DNA of 64,000 bases from Faecalicatena fissicatena (GTDB lineage Bacteria; Bacillota; Clostridia; Lachnospirales; Lachnospiraceae): positions 54,826 to 118,825 of the forward strand of contig LDAQ01000002.1 in assembly GCA_001028025.1 (NCBI GenBank). The letters run 5' to 3'. Shown here piece by piece: positions 41,318 to 50,415 of the stretch (position 1 is its first letter; every line of letters starts with the position of its first letter). The notes under the pieces were generated by a model. It saw nothing but the letters and a program-made list of their open reading frames with translations, did not search any database and had not been told where the DNA came from. A program made the translations under genes and the position numbers.

Positions 41318-44182
41318 CTAGTCGCCTGCAATGGTTGAGCCAAGCTGTGCGGCAGAACCAGTGATCAATTCTTCCTTGTCGGCAAGATCGAAGTTTGCCC
41401 TGACAATATCCCTGCCGATCTCGGCAGCGTAGGATGAGCTGTAACCGTTAGCGATACGCACCGAAATTGCAATCTCCGGAGACTCCGCAGGTGCAAATCC
41501 GACGAACAGACCGTGGTCTGCATGTACATCGCTCTGCTGTGCAGTACCTGTCTTGCCCGCCATGGAGATCTCCAGCCCTGAAAAACTGGATGTATAGCCG
41601 ATCATGGCTATCATTCCCTGATGAACCAGATCCCATGTTGTACTGCTTACATTTTCAATCTTGTTTGTAACAGCAGGTTCATACTGCTTGATGATCTTTC
41701 CGTTGACATCCGTCGTCTTGTTCAGCAACGTCAGTTTGTATACGGTCCCTTTGTTTGCAACGGCTGAAACATATCTGTTCAGCTGGCTGACCGTATAGTT
41801 GTTGTTGCCCTGTCCGATTGCGGACTGAACGGAATATTCATCGGAAATCTGCGGCTCGGATTCTGGTATTTCAATACCAGACTTCTCTCCCAGTCCGAAT
41901 TCCTCGGCATATTTTGCGAGAGCCTTCACGCCTTTATCACTGTCGTAATTGCCGTCCTTATCCAGTCCCAGATCGTAACCGACTTCATAGAAGAAATCAT
42001 TACATGAGACTTCAAGAGCTCCGACAACACTAAGAGATCCATGGGCACCGGGATAAACCCAGCACCGTGGACTTGGCGTAACCTTATCGAATTCACCGCT
42101 GCAGTTGATATACGTACCGCCGTCAATAACACCTTCTGTAAGCCCTGCTACAGCAGAAAGCATCTTGTAGGTGGAACCCGGCGCAGTACGTTCCTGTGTT
42201 GCATTATTGTAAAACGGACGGGAAAGCCCGGTTACAAGCTGATTATAATACTTGGAGTCCATGGTGTTGGCCAGCCGGTTATTATCATATCCCGGGTAGG
42301 ATACGCATGCCAGCACTTCTCCAGTATTCGGGTCACTGACTACGGCAGATCCTGTACAGGGTTCCAGTGCAAGCTGTCCGGGAGTTATCTCCAGACTCTG
42401 GATCTTCTGGTACAGCCATCCGTAAGAATCTACGCTGCCGCTGATCAGACCGTTATATGTTCCCTCATCCATGGGCAGGACACCCTGCTCATATACCATG
42501 GCGCAGATCTGGCCGCCAGTGATACTACCTGATTTTATAAGATATTTGTAGAGAAGTTTGTCGAAATTAACATCTGAATCCAAATAATCTTGTAAAAAAG
42601 CTAAAATTCCCTGATAAATTTCTGCAGAATCGGAATATTTCTCTGCGGAGACGTAATCTGACAGCTTTGAAGTGTCAATCCAGTTCTTGGAAATTGCATA
42701 ATTCAGATACTGGTTCAGGTTGATTGTCTCATCTGTTGTCCACTGCTTGTATACTTCATCGCTGGTATCAATAGAATCCTGCATCAGTACCCCGGTGGCT
42801 TCCTGCAGGACATCTATGGAAACATAGTCCATATAAGCCTTCATCTCATCGGAGAGATCCTTATAGGCAGCAGCTCCGCTGTTATTCAGTTCTCCGATAA
42901 TTTCCTGGGTTGCCGAGGCTTTTCTGTCTGAAAAGATGGCGTACACCTGTTTTTCTACCTGTTTGGCATCTTCCGCCCCAAAATGTGTCTCGTCAAGAAT
43001 CTCATTCCCTATAAATGCATTATAGGCATCCCCCACTGGAATGATGATCTGAGATGCATCCGTTGTCAGGCTTGCATCGAAGGTGAGTTGATTTCTGAGC
43101 TTCAGCAGTACGATTCCCGCAAGTTTTTCTTCGATCAGCTGATAAGTCTGCTCCTGCAGGTCTTTGTCAATTGTCAGATAAACATCATTTCCTGCTTCCG
43201 GATCTTTGCTGCTGACAGTATCGGTTACCTTTCCCACGCTGTCCACATAGTACTGTGTCTCGCCCTTTGTCCCCTGAAGCACTTCGTCCACAGTCTGCTC
43301 AAGCCCTGACTTTCCTATGACGTCTGTCTGGGAATACTTCTTTTTCTGGTCGGCGTCCAGGGAATTATATTCTTCCTGGGATATCTTGCCGGTATAACCG
43401 ATAATAGAAGCAAAATACTTGCTGTCAGTATAGCGGCGCATGGAATCTTCTGCGATATCTACACCCTCCAGATGATCCAGGTTTTCCATGATGGCAGCCA
43501 CCGTCTCATCGCTGACATCGGTGGCCAGCGTCGTGGGAATATACTTCTGGAAACTGTTCAGGCTGATTGCATAACGGAGATTTACCATTTTCAGTATATA
43601 GGCCTTGTCCAGAGTTTTGACGTCCAGACCATAGCCGTATGTTTCGTCCGTACACAGGTAATTGATGATATCTTCTGCAGAAGAATTACGCTGCTTGTCC
43701 TTGAGCTCATCGATTGTTTTGAGTCCATAGACATCTGCGATGAAACGCAGTTTGAGTGTCTCGTTTGTCTGTGAAAACTCATAGTTTCCGGCTGAATCCA
43801 GAACTACACCGAAATCGCTGATCACGGAATCTCCGTTGGACTCAACGATATGAATGATATTATCCAGTATCTCATTCAGTATCCGGTTCTTTTCTTTCCT
43901 TGTATCGGCTGTGATGTTATCTTCTATTGTAACGGAATACGCAAGCTCATTGTAAGCAAGGGGGGTTCCGTTCCTGTCATAGATATTGCCTCTTGTGCCC
44001 GCAATCTCCCGGGTTTTTCGGATTTGCAGCTTATAGTTGTCCAGATAATACTGTCCTTTAACAATCTGAAGATAAAATACACGGTTGATCAATACTGCAA
44101 ATAATATACAGAATGCAAGGATTAAAACAAACAGCCGTGATTTTACGATCCGATAAATTGTATCTTTTATACGTTCAAACAA
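41318..44182 (-). CDS. mrdA: class B penicillin-binding protein 2 (elongation transpeptidase) with large insertion
   Basis: ~954-aa transpeptidase that cross-links new wall with RodA. Transmembrane anchor near residues 16-40, PBP dimer domain with RGNIYDRNGTPLA, then the transpeptidase domain: SxxK in APGSTYKML (~670), SxN in VSCNDFFYEVG, and KTG in SMAGKTGTAQQ. About 250 residues (~360-605) are inserted between the first helix of the transpeptidase domain (DLQEQTYQLIEEKLAG) and its first strand (TGSAVVSDPNTGEVLA), making it far longer than most PBP2s (600-700 aa). The insertion is acidic and helical. Start is probably TTG at 44182 with GGAG upstream; GTG at 44194 abuts that site. Confidence 0.92.
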   Translation of the reverse strand: MFERIKDTIYRIVKSRLFVLILAFCILFAVLINRVFYLQIVKGQYYLDNYKLQIRKTREIAGTRGNIYDRNGTPLAYNELAYSVTIEDNITADTRKEKNRILNEILDNIIHIVESNGDSVISDFGVVLDSAGNYEFSQTNETLKLRFIADVYGLKTIDELKDKQRNSSAEDIINYLCTDETYGYGLDVKTLDKAYILKMVNLRYAISLNSFQKYIPTTLATDVSDETVAAIMENLDHLEGVDIAEDSMRRYTDSKYFASIIGYTGKISQEEYNSLDADQKKKYSQTDVIGKSGLEQTVDEVLQGTKGETQYYVDSVGKVTDTVSSKDPEAGNDVYLTIDKDLQEQTYQLIEEKLAGIVLLKLRNQLTFDASLTTDASQIIIPVGDAYNAFIGNEILDETHFGAEDAKQVEKQVYAIFSDRKASATQEIIGELNNSGAAAYKDLSDEMKAYMDYVSIDVLQEATGVLMQDSIDTSDEVYKQWTTDETINLNQYLNYAISKNWIDTSKLSDYVSAEKYSDSAEIYQGILAFLQDYLDSDVNFDKLLYKYLIKSGSITGGQICAMVYEQGVLPMDEGTYNGLISGSVDSYGWLYQKIQSLEITPGQLALEPCTGSAVVSDPNTGEVLACVSYPGYDNNRLANTMDSKYYNQLVTGLSRPFYNNATQERTAPGSTYKMLSAVAGLTEGVIDGGTYINCSGEFDKVTPSPRCWVYPGAHGSLSVVGALEVSCNDFFYEVGYDLGLDKDGNYDSDKGVKALAKYAEEFGLGEKSGIEIPESEPQISDEYSVQSAIGQGNNNYTVSQLNRYVSAVANKGTVYKLTLLNKTTDVNGKIIKQYEPAVTNKIENVSSTTWDLVHQGMIAMIGYTSSFSGLEISMAGKTGTAQQSDVHADHGLFVGFAPAESPEIAISVRIANGYSSSYAAEIGRDIVRANFDLADKEELITGSAAQLGSTIAGD

Positions 44183-44708
44183 ATTTACTTGCACTCCTTT
44201 TTTCTTCTGCTTCCAGTTTGTGGTTAAAATATAAAATCAACGGGTATAATCCAAGAGCAACTACAATAGTATATATGAGCTCCGGAATGATATTATGACT
44301 GAGATAGTAGATAAAATGAAATTCACTCCGCAGCATAAACATCAAAAGATATACGATCAGTCCGTATAAAAACTCGCTTGCCGCGATCAATACCAGTGGC
44401 AGCTTGATATCTTCATCGTAGTACGCCTGCCGGAATAGGCCGTTGGCAAACCCCAGCAGCAGGTAGATCAGAGCGTACAAACCGAGGATATTGCCGAACT
44501 GGATATCCATAAGCAGACCGGAAAAGAAGCCCACCAGCATCCCGTCCTTTGATCCCCTCATAAAACCGAAAGAGGCCGTAATAACGATCAACAGGTTCGG
44601 TTTGATTGAGGCGAGGGCCAGGTGTGGGAACACCGTACACTGCAGCAGATAACATACGACCAGAATGACCGCTGTTACGCCTGCCCTTTTTGCTTTCATC
44701 ATTTTCAT
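44175..44708 (-). CDS. mreD: MreD, rod-shape membrane protein
   Basis: 177-aa protein with five to six transmembrane helices, third gene of mreBCD; it links the MreB filament to wall synthesis. Typical pattern LLQCTVFPHLALASIKPNLLIVI and GFFSGLLMDIQFGNILGLYALIYLLLG. AGGAG lies nine bases before the ATG. Its end overlaps the PBP2 start. Confidence 0.9.
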   Translation of the reverse strand: MKMMKAKRAGVTAVILVVCYLLQCTVFPHLALASIKPNLLIVITASFGFMRGSKDGMLVGFFSGLLMDIQFGNILGLYALIYLLLGFANGLFRQAYYDEDIKLPLVLIAASEFLYGLIVYLLMFMLRSEFHFIYYLSHNIIPELIYTIVVALGLYPLILYFNHKLEAEEKRSASKFV

Positions 44709-44746
44709 CTGTCAGCACTCCTTTCCTGTCTGATTTTGTTTTTTTA

Positions 44747-44815
44747 ATACTTTATTCTGCAGTTTACTGCGGACCCGCCCGCAGGTCATGGATTACGGGG
44801 TGCCCTTTGGATATA
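44747..44815 (+). repeat. copy 1 of a ~70-bp intergenic repeat
   Basis: About 58 of 70 positions match the reverse complement of 60888-60957. The shared core is GACCCGCCCGCAGG, then CATG, then ATTACGGGGTGCCCTTTGG. It lies between mreC and mreD, opposite in orientation to the operon. The outer part forms an imperfect hairpin. Confidence 0.7.
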
Positions 44816-44826
44816 TTGCCTTTTAT

Positions 44827-45696
44827 TTATTCTTCGGCGTTCTTGCCCGTTAGATCCGCTTTTGTTGTGGTGATGACGAGCACTTCCTGAAGATTTTTAA
44901 AATCCACGACAGGCGTGATATATCCGGAACGGGTCAGGTTATTGGAGTCTACGGTGATCTCACTGATATAACCGATCAGGATTCCCTGAAGATACTTGGG
45001 GCTGATGTGGGAGGTGACGATCTGGTCTCCCACCTGTACTTTATTATCATTGTTTTCCATCTGCTCGAAACGGATCTTCCCGTCGTTAATCAGGGAAAGG
45101 TCTCCTCTTACCATACACTTATCCCGTGTGGAAAGCGACATGGCGCTGACGTTGCTGGAGTCATCGATGATGGAACGCACGGTAGACCATGTGGGGCCGA
45201 CTTTGATGACAATACCGACCAGGCCGCTACCGGCTATGACATTCATATCTTCCTTGATTCCGTCATTGCTGCCCTTGTCTATGGTAAATGTGCTGAACCA
45301 GTTGCCGGAATCATTTCCGATGACATGGGCACCCGTTTTTTCATATTCCGCATAGTTCTGATCCAGTTTATAGAGTGCCTGCAGCCGTTCCAGCTCATAC
45401 TTTTCCTCCTGCAGGTTGTTGTTCTCTGTGATCAGATCGTCTACCTTTGCCTGAAGCTTTTCATTTTCCTTTCTGACCTGCTGCAGCGTATCAAAGTTAT
45501 CACAAATGTCGCCGAGCCAGGTGCCGATCTGATTGATGCCCTTCTGCATAGGAATAACAGTAACGCTTGCAATCCCTTTAAAAGGCCCTTCCGCTTTATC
45601 GGAAAACATGGACAGCACCATCAAAAGGATGCAGAACAGTGAAAGTCCGGCCAGCCAGTATTTATTTGTTGAAGAGGATTGATTTTTCTTTTTCAT
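44827..45696 (-). CDS. mreC: MreC, rod-shape scaffold
   Basis: 289-aa bitopic protein: N-terminal transmembrane helix (~13-30), a long coiled coil (~65-110: LQQVRKENEKLQAKVDDLITENNNLQEEKYELERL) and two beta-barrel domains with GIVIKVGPTWSTVRSIIDDSSNVSA and GDQIVTSHISPKYLQGILIG. It connects MreB to PBP2/RodA outside the membrane. It starts one base after the mreB stop, with the AGGTGG site inside the end of mreB. Confidence 0.94.
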   Translation of the reverse strand: MKKKNQSSSTNKYWLAGLSLFCILLMVLSMFSDKAEGPFKGIASVTVIPMQKGINQIGTWLGDICDNFDTLQQVRKENEKLQAKVDDLITENNNLQEEKYELERLQALYKLDQNYAEYEKTGAHVIGNDSGNWFSTFTIDKGSNDGIKEDMNVIAGSGLVGIVIKVGPTWSTVRSIIDDSSNVSAMSLSTRDKCMVRGDLSLINDGKIRFEQMENNDNKVQVGDQIVTSHISPKYLQGILIGYISEITVDSNNLTRSGYITPVVDFKNLQEVLVITTTKADLTGKNAEE

Positions 45697-45697
45697 A

Positions 45698-46720
45698 TTA
45701 TCTCAGCCACCTATAATCTTCATCTAACATGGAATATGTTAACTTACTATAATCTTTATTCAATATAACCTTTTTTAGCCCGTTTACCGCGCAGAGCTCA
45801 GGTTCCTGTACGGTTCTCACCCTTAAGCCGGTGCTTTCCTCCAGATATGTAGACAGGCCTTTCAGATTCGCCAGGCCGCCGGTCAGGCAGATCCCGTTCT
45901 GATCAATCCCCCTGCGTACATCGGGAGGGGTCCTGTCTATCATGGATTTAATGGCGCGGACGCATTCTGCCAGCGGCTCCTTCATGGCTGCCCTGACAAG
46001 TCCGATGGGAATGCTCTTCTGCTGAGGGACACCCGTGATGAGATTCCTTCCGGCAACGGTCAGAGAAGCATCGGCGGCCTGTTCGAACACCCCGAATTCC
46101 CGTCTGAGTGTCTCTGCCGTCAGGCGGCCGATCAGAAAATCACGGTTATGCCGGACGAGATTTGTAATAGCATTGTCAAAATGAATACCGCCGATCTTGA
46201 TCAGACGGTTTAAGACCATACCCCCGGAGGCAATGACCGACAATTCTGTTGTCTCTCCCCCGATATTGGCTATGAAAATGCCCTTTTCATTCCAGATATC
46301 AATATCCATGCCCAGAGCATCTGCGATTCCGCGTTCAACAATCCGAACGGATTTAGCTTTTGCCGTGGAATGGAAAACCAGATCATAAAAAGCCCGTTTC
46401 TCCACCTCGGTTACATCTGTGGGGACGGCAATCACATATTCGGCGCCGCGCGAGAACTGCCGATCCATTTTCAACAGATTCTGCAAAAGATACTGCATGT
46501 CGTCAAAGTGTGCGATTACGCCATTGTGCATGGGAAATACCACCTTGATATTGTCCGGTGCCTTCTCATACATCTCATATGCTTCGTCGCCTACAGAGAA
46601 AATATACTTTTTATCCTGCATGGCGATGACATTCTTTGCTTTCCATATCTCGTCTTTTTTCTTATCATAAACTTTTATCTCATATGTTCCCAAATCGAGT
46701 CCATATACATTTTTGGCCAT
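45698..46720 (-). CDS. mreB: MreB, actin-like shape protein
   Basis: 340-aa actin-fold ATPase forming membrane filaments that guide elongation. Phosphate 1 motif GLDLGTYEIKVY, connect and phosphate 2 FIANIGGETTELSVIASGG, adenosine motif GICLTGGLANLKGLSTYLEE. The sequence departs from canonical MreB at several places (ERGIADALGMDI for the usual E-PMAAAIG), but the position before mreC and mreD supports the assignment. Confidence 0.93.
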   Translation of the reverse strand: MAKNVYGLDLGTYEIKVYDKKKDEIWKAKNVIAMQDKKYIFSVGDEAYEMYEKAPDNIKVVFPMHNGVIAHFDDMQYLLQNLLKMDRQFSRGAEYVIAVPTDVTEVEKRAFYDLVFHSTAKAKSVRIVERGIADALGMDIDIWNEKGIFIANIGGETTELSVIASGGMVLNRLIKIGGIHFDNAITNLVRHNRDFLIGRLTAETLRREFGVFEQAADASLTVAGRNLITGVPQQKSIPIGLVRAAMKEPLAECVRAIKSMIDRTPPDVRRGIDQNGICLTGGLANLKGLSTYLEESTGLRVRTVQEPELCAVNGLKKVILNKDYSKLTYSMLDEDYRWLR

Positions 46721-46740
46721 TCTATAACCTTCCCCTATCC

Positions 46741-47436
46741 TTATATAAGTCCCTTTTCCCGCATACTGATATAGCAGTTGTTCCCGATTACTATGTGGTC
46801 CAGCAGTTCAATTCCAATCAGCGCCCCGGCATCTTTTATCCTTCTGGTTACCAGGATATCATCTTTGCTTGGCGCAGGATCTCCGCTCGGGTGATTGTGA
46901 AGCAGAACGATGGATACTGCATTTTTCTGCAATGCTTCAACAAACAGCTCGCGGGGCGATATGACTGCCGAGTTGACCGTCCCTTTTGATATATCAGTCT
47001 CCCCGATTAAGCGGGTCTTTGTGTTCAGAAGCAGGAGCTTCATTGTTTCCTGCCTGTTGTGACGCATGTCTTCCATATAATAACGTGCCACAGAAGCAGG
47101 GCTTGAAAAATTCAGCCCGGACTCTGCAGTTGCCTTGGAAAGCCTTTTGGAAAGCTCGGACAGACATAAGATCTGAACCGCCTTTACCTTGCCGATTCCC
47201 CGGATCAAAAGCAACTGTTCCCGTGTCCATTGATGAAGGCTCAGAATCCCCTCCTGGGCAAAATCGGGATGCAGAAGCTTCTCCGCAAGCTGCAGCGAAT
47301 TCTCGCCCCTTGTCCCTGTACGCAGCAAAACAGCCAGTAATTCAATGTTCGTCAAATTACTCGCTCCATATTTGGCGCATTTCTCATAAGGGCGCGCTTC
47401 TTCCAACATCTCTTTCATTGTATTGTTCTCGTTCAT
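46741..47436 (-). CDS. radC: RadC-family JAB-domain protein
   Basis: 231-aa protein with an N-terminal helix-hairpin-helix region (LLLIRGIGKVKAVQI) and a C-terminal MPN/JAB metal-binding domain with HNHPSGDPAPSKDD (the JAMM histidines and Asp) and the upstream Glu region. The biological role of RadC is unsettled; it is not an established recombination repair protein. It precedes mreB, the usual radC-mreBCD order. The ATG at 47436 was chosen for AGGA upstream. Confidence 0.92.
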   Translation of the reverse strand: MNENNTMKEMLEEARPYEKCAKYGASNLTNIELLAVLLRTGTRGENSLQLAEKLLHPDFAQEGILSLHQWTREQLLLIRGIGKVKAVQILCLSELSKRLSKATAESGLNFSSPASVARYYMEDMRHNRQETMKLLLLNTKTRLIGETDISKGTVNSAVISPRELFVEALQKNAVSIVLLHNHPSGDPAPSKDDILVTRRIKDAGALIGIELLDHIVIGNNCYISMREKGLI

Positions 47437-47517
47437 AAAACAGTTTCCTGCTGCGGATGGCACAATACAATTATTTATTTTAGCATAAATTAAAATTCAT
47501 GTATAGGTCTGCTATTC

Positions 47518-49149
47518 TTAATTTTTTGTGAATTCAAATTCAAATGCCGGTGTATATTTTCGTATGACCGCTTCTGCTGTCTTGATTCCGTCCATGGCTG
47601 CAGAGGTGATTCCACCCGCATATCCTGCACCTTCCCCGCAGGGGTAAAGGCCCACAGCTGCAGGGCTTTCGAGGTCCTCATCCCTTTCAATTCTGACGGG
47701 AGAAGAGGTGCGGCTTTCCACGCCTGAAAGCACTGAATCTTCTCTTGCAAAGCCGTGGATTTTATGATCCATGGCGCAGATTCCTTCTTCCAGAGAATCT
47801 GCCAGAACATCCGGAAAAATATTTCTGACATTGGCAAAAGTCCAGGCCCCTTTGATCTGCGGCAGGATTTCACCAGGTGTGGTTGTTGGACGGTTCTCAC
47901 GGAAATCTTTGAGACACTGGACCGGAACTTTCCCCCCGCCTTCCTTCCAGGCACGCTGCTCCAGCATCCGCTGGAATTCCACACCGGCAAGCGGATGGTT
48001 TGTTCCGTAATCCTGTGGTGTCACGGTGACGATCACTGCGCTGTTGGCGTTGACACCATCTCTTTCATGATAGCTCATCCCATTGACCGCCAGCCGCCCC
48101 TCCTCTGAAGAAGCATTGACTACATAGCCCCCGGGGCACATACAGAAGGTGTACGCTCCTCTTCCATTGGAAAGCTGTGCCGTCAGCTTATACGAAGCTG
48201 CCGGGAGATCCGGACAGTCGGTTCTACCATACTGGCACTGGCTGATCATGGACTGGGGGTGCTCGATTCTGACCCCGACCGCAAAGGCTTTTGCCTGTAT
48301 GGGAATCTTTCTGTCATACAGCATCTCAAACGTATCCCGGGCACTGTGGCCTACGGCCAGGATCAGGAGGTCTGTATCCAGCACGTCCTGGCCATTGACA
48401 ATAATCTGCTTTATTTTCTGTCTTTCGCCGGAGGGATCTCTGTCCAGCAGGATATCGGTAACCTGACTGTGGAATCTTACTTCTCCGCCCATATCCAGAA
48501 TACTCTTGCGCATGTTTCTTACAACATCAATCAGGATATCGGTGCCGATATGCGGCTTTTGTTCATAAAGAATACTCTTTGGAGCACCGTGTGCGGCGAA
48601 TGTTTCCAGCACAAAATGATTTCTTCCCTCAGAATCTTTCACCAGTGTATTCAGTTTGCCATCGGAAAAAGTTCCCGCCCCGCCTTCTCCGAACTGTACA
48701 TTGGAGGACAGATTCAGACGGCCGTTTTTCCAGAAATCCTCTACGTCCTGGAGCCGTTCCTCCACGCAGTTTCCACGCTCCAGAAGCAGCGGGCGGTACC
48801 CGTTTCGGGCAAGAAGATAGGCGCAGAACATCCCGGCGGGTCCGCTTCCGGCGATGACCGGTCTGCGGGTCAGTGAAATACTGCCCGGTGCAGGCTGCTG
48901 ATAATTTGTGCTGCGAATCTGCTGCACCTGTTTTCCGACTCTCTTTAATACCTGATTTTCGTGCTTCACCTCGGCATCCACGGTGTAGGAAAAGAACACA
49001 TCCGGCTTTTTCCGCGCATCAATGGACTGCTTTGCAATCTGCCAGCCGAGCAGATCGGCCTTTTTGACAGACAATGCCCTCAGCAGTTTCTTTTCCAGTT
49101 CCTCCGAAGTGTGTCCCGGGTGTAGTTTTATCTGGCTGACTCTAAGCAT
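47518..49149 (-). CDS. FAD-dependent dehydrogenase of the COG2509 type
   Basis: 543-aa flavoprotein. After an N-terminal ~90-residue domain (LHPGHTSEELEKKLLRALSVK) comes the FAD-binding Rossmann motif PVIAGSGPAGMFCAYLLARNGYRPLLLERG, the segment NVQFGEGGAGTFSDGKLNT and a C-terminal GEGAGYAGGITSAAMDGI. These match the widespread uncharacterised FAD-dependent dehydrogenase family; substrate unknown. The start at 49149 follows GGAGG by six bases and overlaps the preceding gene by eight bases; a longer in-frame extension upstream is the neighbouring gene read in another frame. Confidence 0.88.
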   Translation of the reverse strand: MLRVSQIKLHPGHTSEELEKKLLRALSVKKADLLGWQIAKQSIDARKKPDVFFSYTVDAEVKHENQVLKRVGKQVQQIRSTNYQQPAPGSISLTRRPVIAGSGPAGMFCAYLLARNGYRPLLLERGNCVEERLQDVEDFWKNGRLNLSSNVQFGEGGAGTFSDGKLNTLVKDSEGRNHFVLETFAAHGAPKSILYEQKPHIGTDILIDVVRNMRKSILDMGGEVRFHSQVTDILLDRDPSGERQKIKQIIVNGQDVLDTDLLILAVGHSARDTFEMLYDRKIPIQAKAFAVGVRIEHPQSMISQCQYGRTDCPDLPAASYKLTAQLSNGRGAYTFCMCPGGYVVNASSEEGRLAVNGMSYHERDGVNANSAVIVTVTPQDYGTNHPLAGVEFQRMLEQRAWKEGGGKVPVQCLKDFRENRPTTTPGEILPQIKGAWTFANVRNIFPDVLADSLEEGICAMDHKIHGFAREDSVLSGVESRTSSPVRIERDEDLESPAAVGLYPCGEGAGYAGGITSAAMDGIKTAEAVIRKYTPAFEFEFTKN

Positions 49150-50359
49150 TGGCAGCCTCCTTTCCGGCAACATAGCCGCTTGACCAGGCCCACTGCAGAT
49201 TGTATCCTCCGCACAGTCCGTCCACATCCAGGATTTCCCCTGCAAAATACAGCCCCGGCACAAAACGGGATTCCAAAGTGTCCGTGACCTCCTCCGTATT
49301 GACGCCCCCCCGACAGACCTGGGCCTGATCAAAGGGGTTGGTTTCCGTCACTTCTGTGAAAAAATGCTGTATCAGATTAGTGAGATTTTGGATTTCTTCT
49401 TTGGTCCATTCCCCTACCGGCCGGGTGCGGTCGAGATGTGCAAGTTTCAGCCACAGCTCGGAGAGCTTTTTATGGAACAGTCCTACAAAGAATTCCTCTG
49501 CCGTCTTCATGGGACGGGCAGCAATCCTCTTTTGAAGGAATGCGAGAAATTGTTCTTCAGTAAAATCCGGCATGAAATTCAGTTCCGCAGTCACCGTCTT
49601 TTTTTTATAGAGACCGATGGCGGCGCAGCGACTGACCTGAAATACCGGAATTCCTGATATACCGTAACCGGTAAGCTGAATCTCTCCTGTATCCTTTGCC
49701 TGGCATTCACCATCCACATAAATAGAAACACTTCCTCCGACACGGACCCCAGAGACACTTTTATAGAAGTTCTCCCTGCATTTCAGCTGTACAAGGGACG
49801 GCAGAACCGGAACCAGACGGTGGCCCAGCTGCTTTGCCAGCGTATAGCCAGAACCGTCAGAACCGCTGGATGGAGCCGCTTTGGAACCGGCAGCCAGAAT
49901 GACCTTCTGAGCGCGGTAATCTTTGGTATTTGTGCGCAAAAGGAATCCATTTTTATTCGGAACAATTTCCCTGCACTCTGTCTCCGTGTGAACCTCCACA
50001 CCCAGGCGGCGCGCCTCCATGCGCAGAACATCCAGTACCGCAGAGGCCTGATCAGACTGGGGATAGAGATATCCGTTCCTGTTTTTAGAATAAATGCCCA
50101 GTTCAAGAAAAAAGGCAATCGTCTGCTGTGCACTGAATTTTTCGATTGTCTTCCAGGGGAAGAGAACATTTTCCGAGTGGTAACAGATTGGCTCCTGATG
50201 CAGATTCGTAAAATTGCACCGGCCATTTCCCGTGGACAGGATTTTCTTACCGATCCGGTCCTTATGTTCCAGAATGCAGACCCGCGCGCCATTTCGCGCG
50301 GCAGTTATGGCTGCCATCAGGCCGGATGCTCCCCCGCCGATTACTGCAACTTTATTCAT
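49142..50359 (-). CDS. HI0933/YhiN-like flavoprotein
   Basis: 405-aa NAD(P)/FAD-dependent oxidoreductase of the HI0933/YhiN family (often labelled aminoacetone oxidase family). N-terminal FAD site VIGGGASGLMAAITAARNGARVCILE and KKILSTGNGRCNFTN, C-terminal GLYFAGEILDVDGLCGGYNLQWAWSSG. The physiological substrate is not known. AAGGAGG precedes the ATG. It is paired and probably translationally coupled with the COG2509 flavoprotein, so the two may act on related substrates. Confidence 0.9.
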   Translation of the reverse strand: MNKVAVIGGGASGLMAAITAARNGARVCILEHKDRIGKKILSTGNGRCNFTNLHQEPICYHSENVLFPWKTIEKFSAQQTIAFFLELGIYSKNRNGYLYPQSDQASAVLDVLRMEARRLGVEVHTETECREIVPNKNGFLLRTNTKDYRAQKVILAAGSKAAPSSGSDGSGYTLAKQLGHRLVPVLPSLVQLKCRENFYKSVSGVRVGGSVSIYVDGECQAKDTGEIQLTGYGISGIPVFQVSRCAAIGLYKKKTVTAELNFMPDFTEEQFLAFLQKRIAARPMKTAEEFFVGLFHKKLSELWLKLAHLDRTRPVGEWTKEEIQNLTNLIQHFFTEVTETNPFDQAQVCRGGVNTEEVTDTLESRFVPGLYFAGEILDVDGLCGGYNLQWAWSSGYVAGKEAANA

Positions 50360-50415
50360 GGATGTTCCTCCTTTTCGAACTTCTTTTTATACGTATTTAT
50401 TTTTGCTGCCATCTG

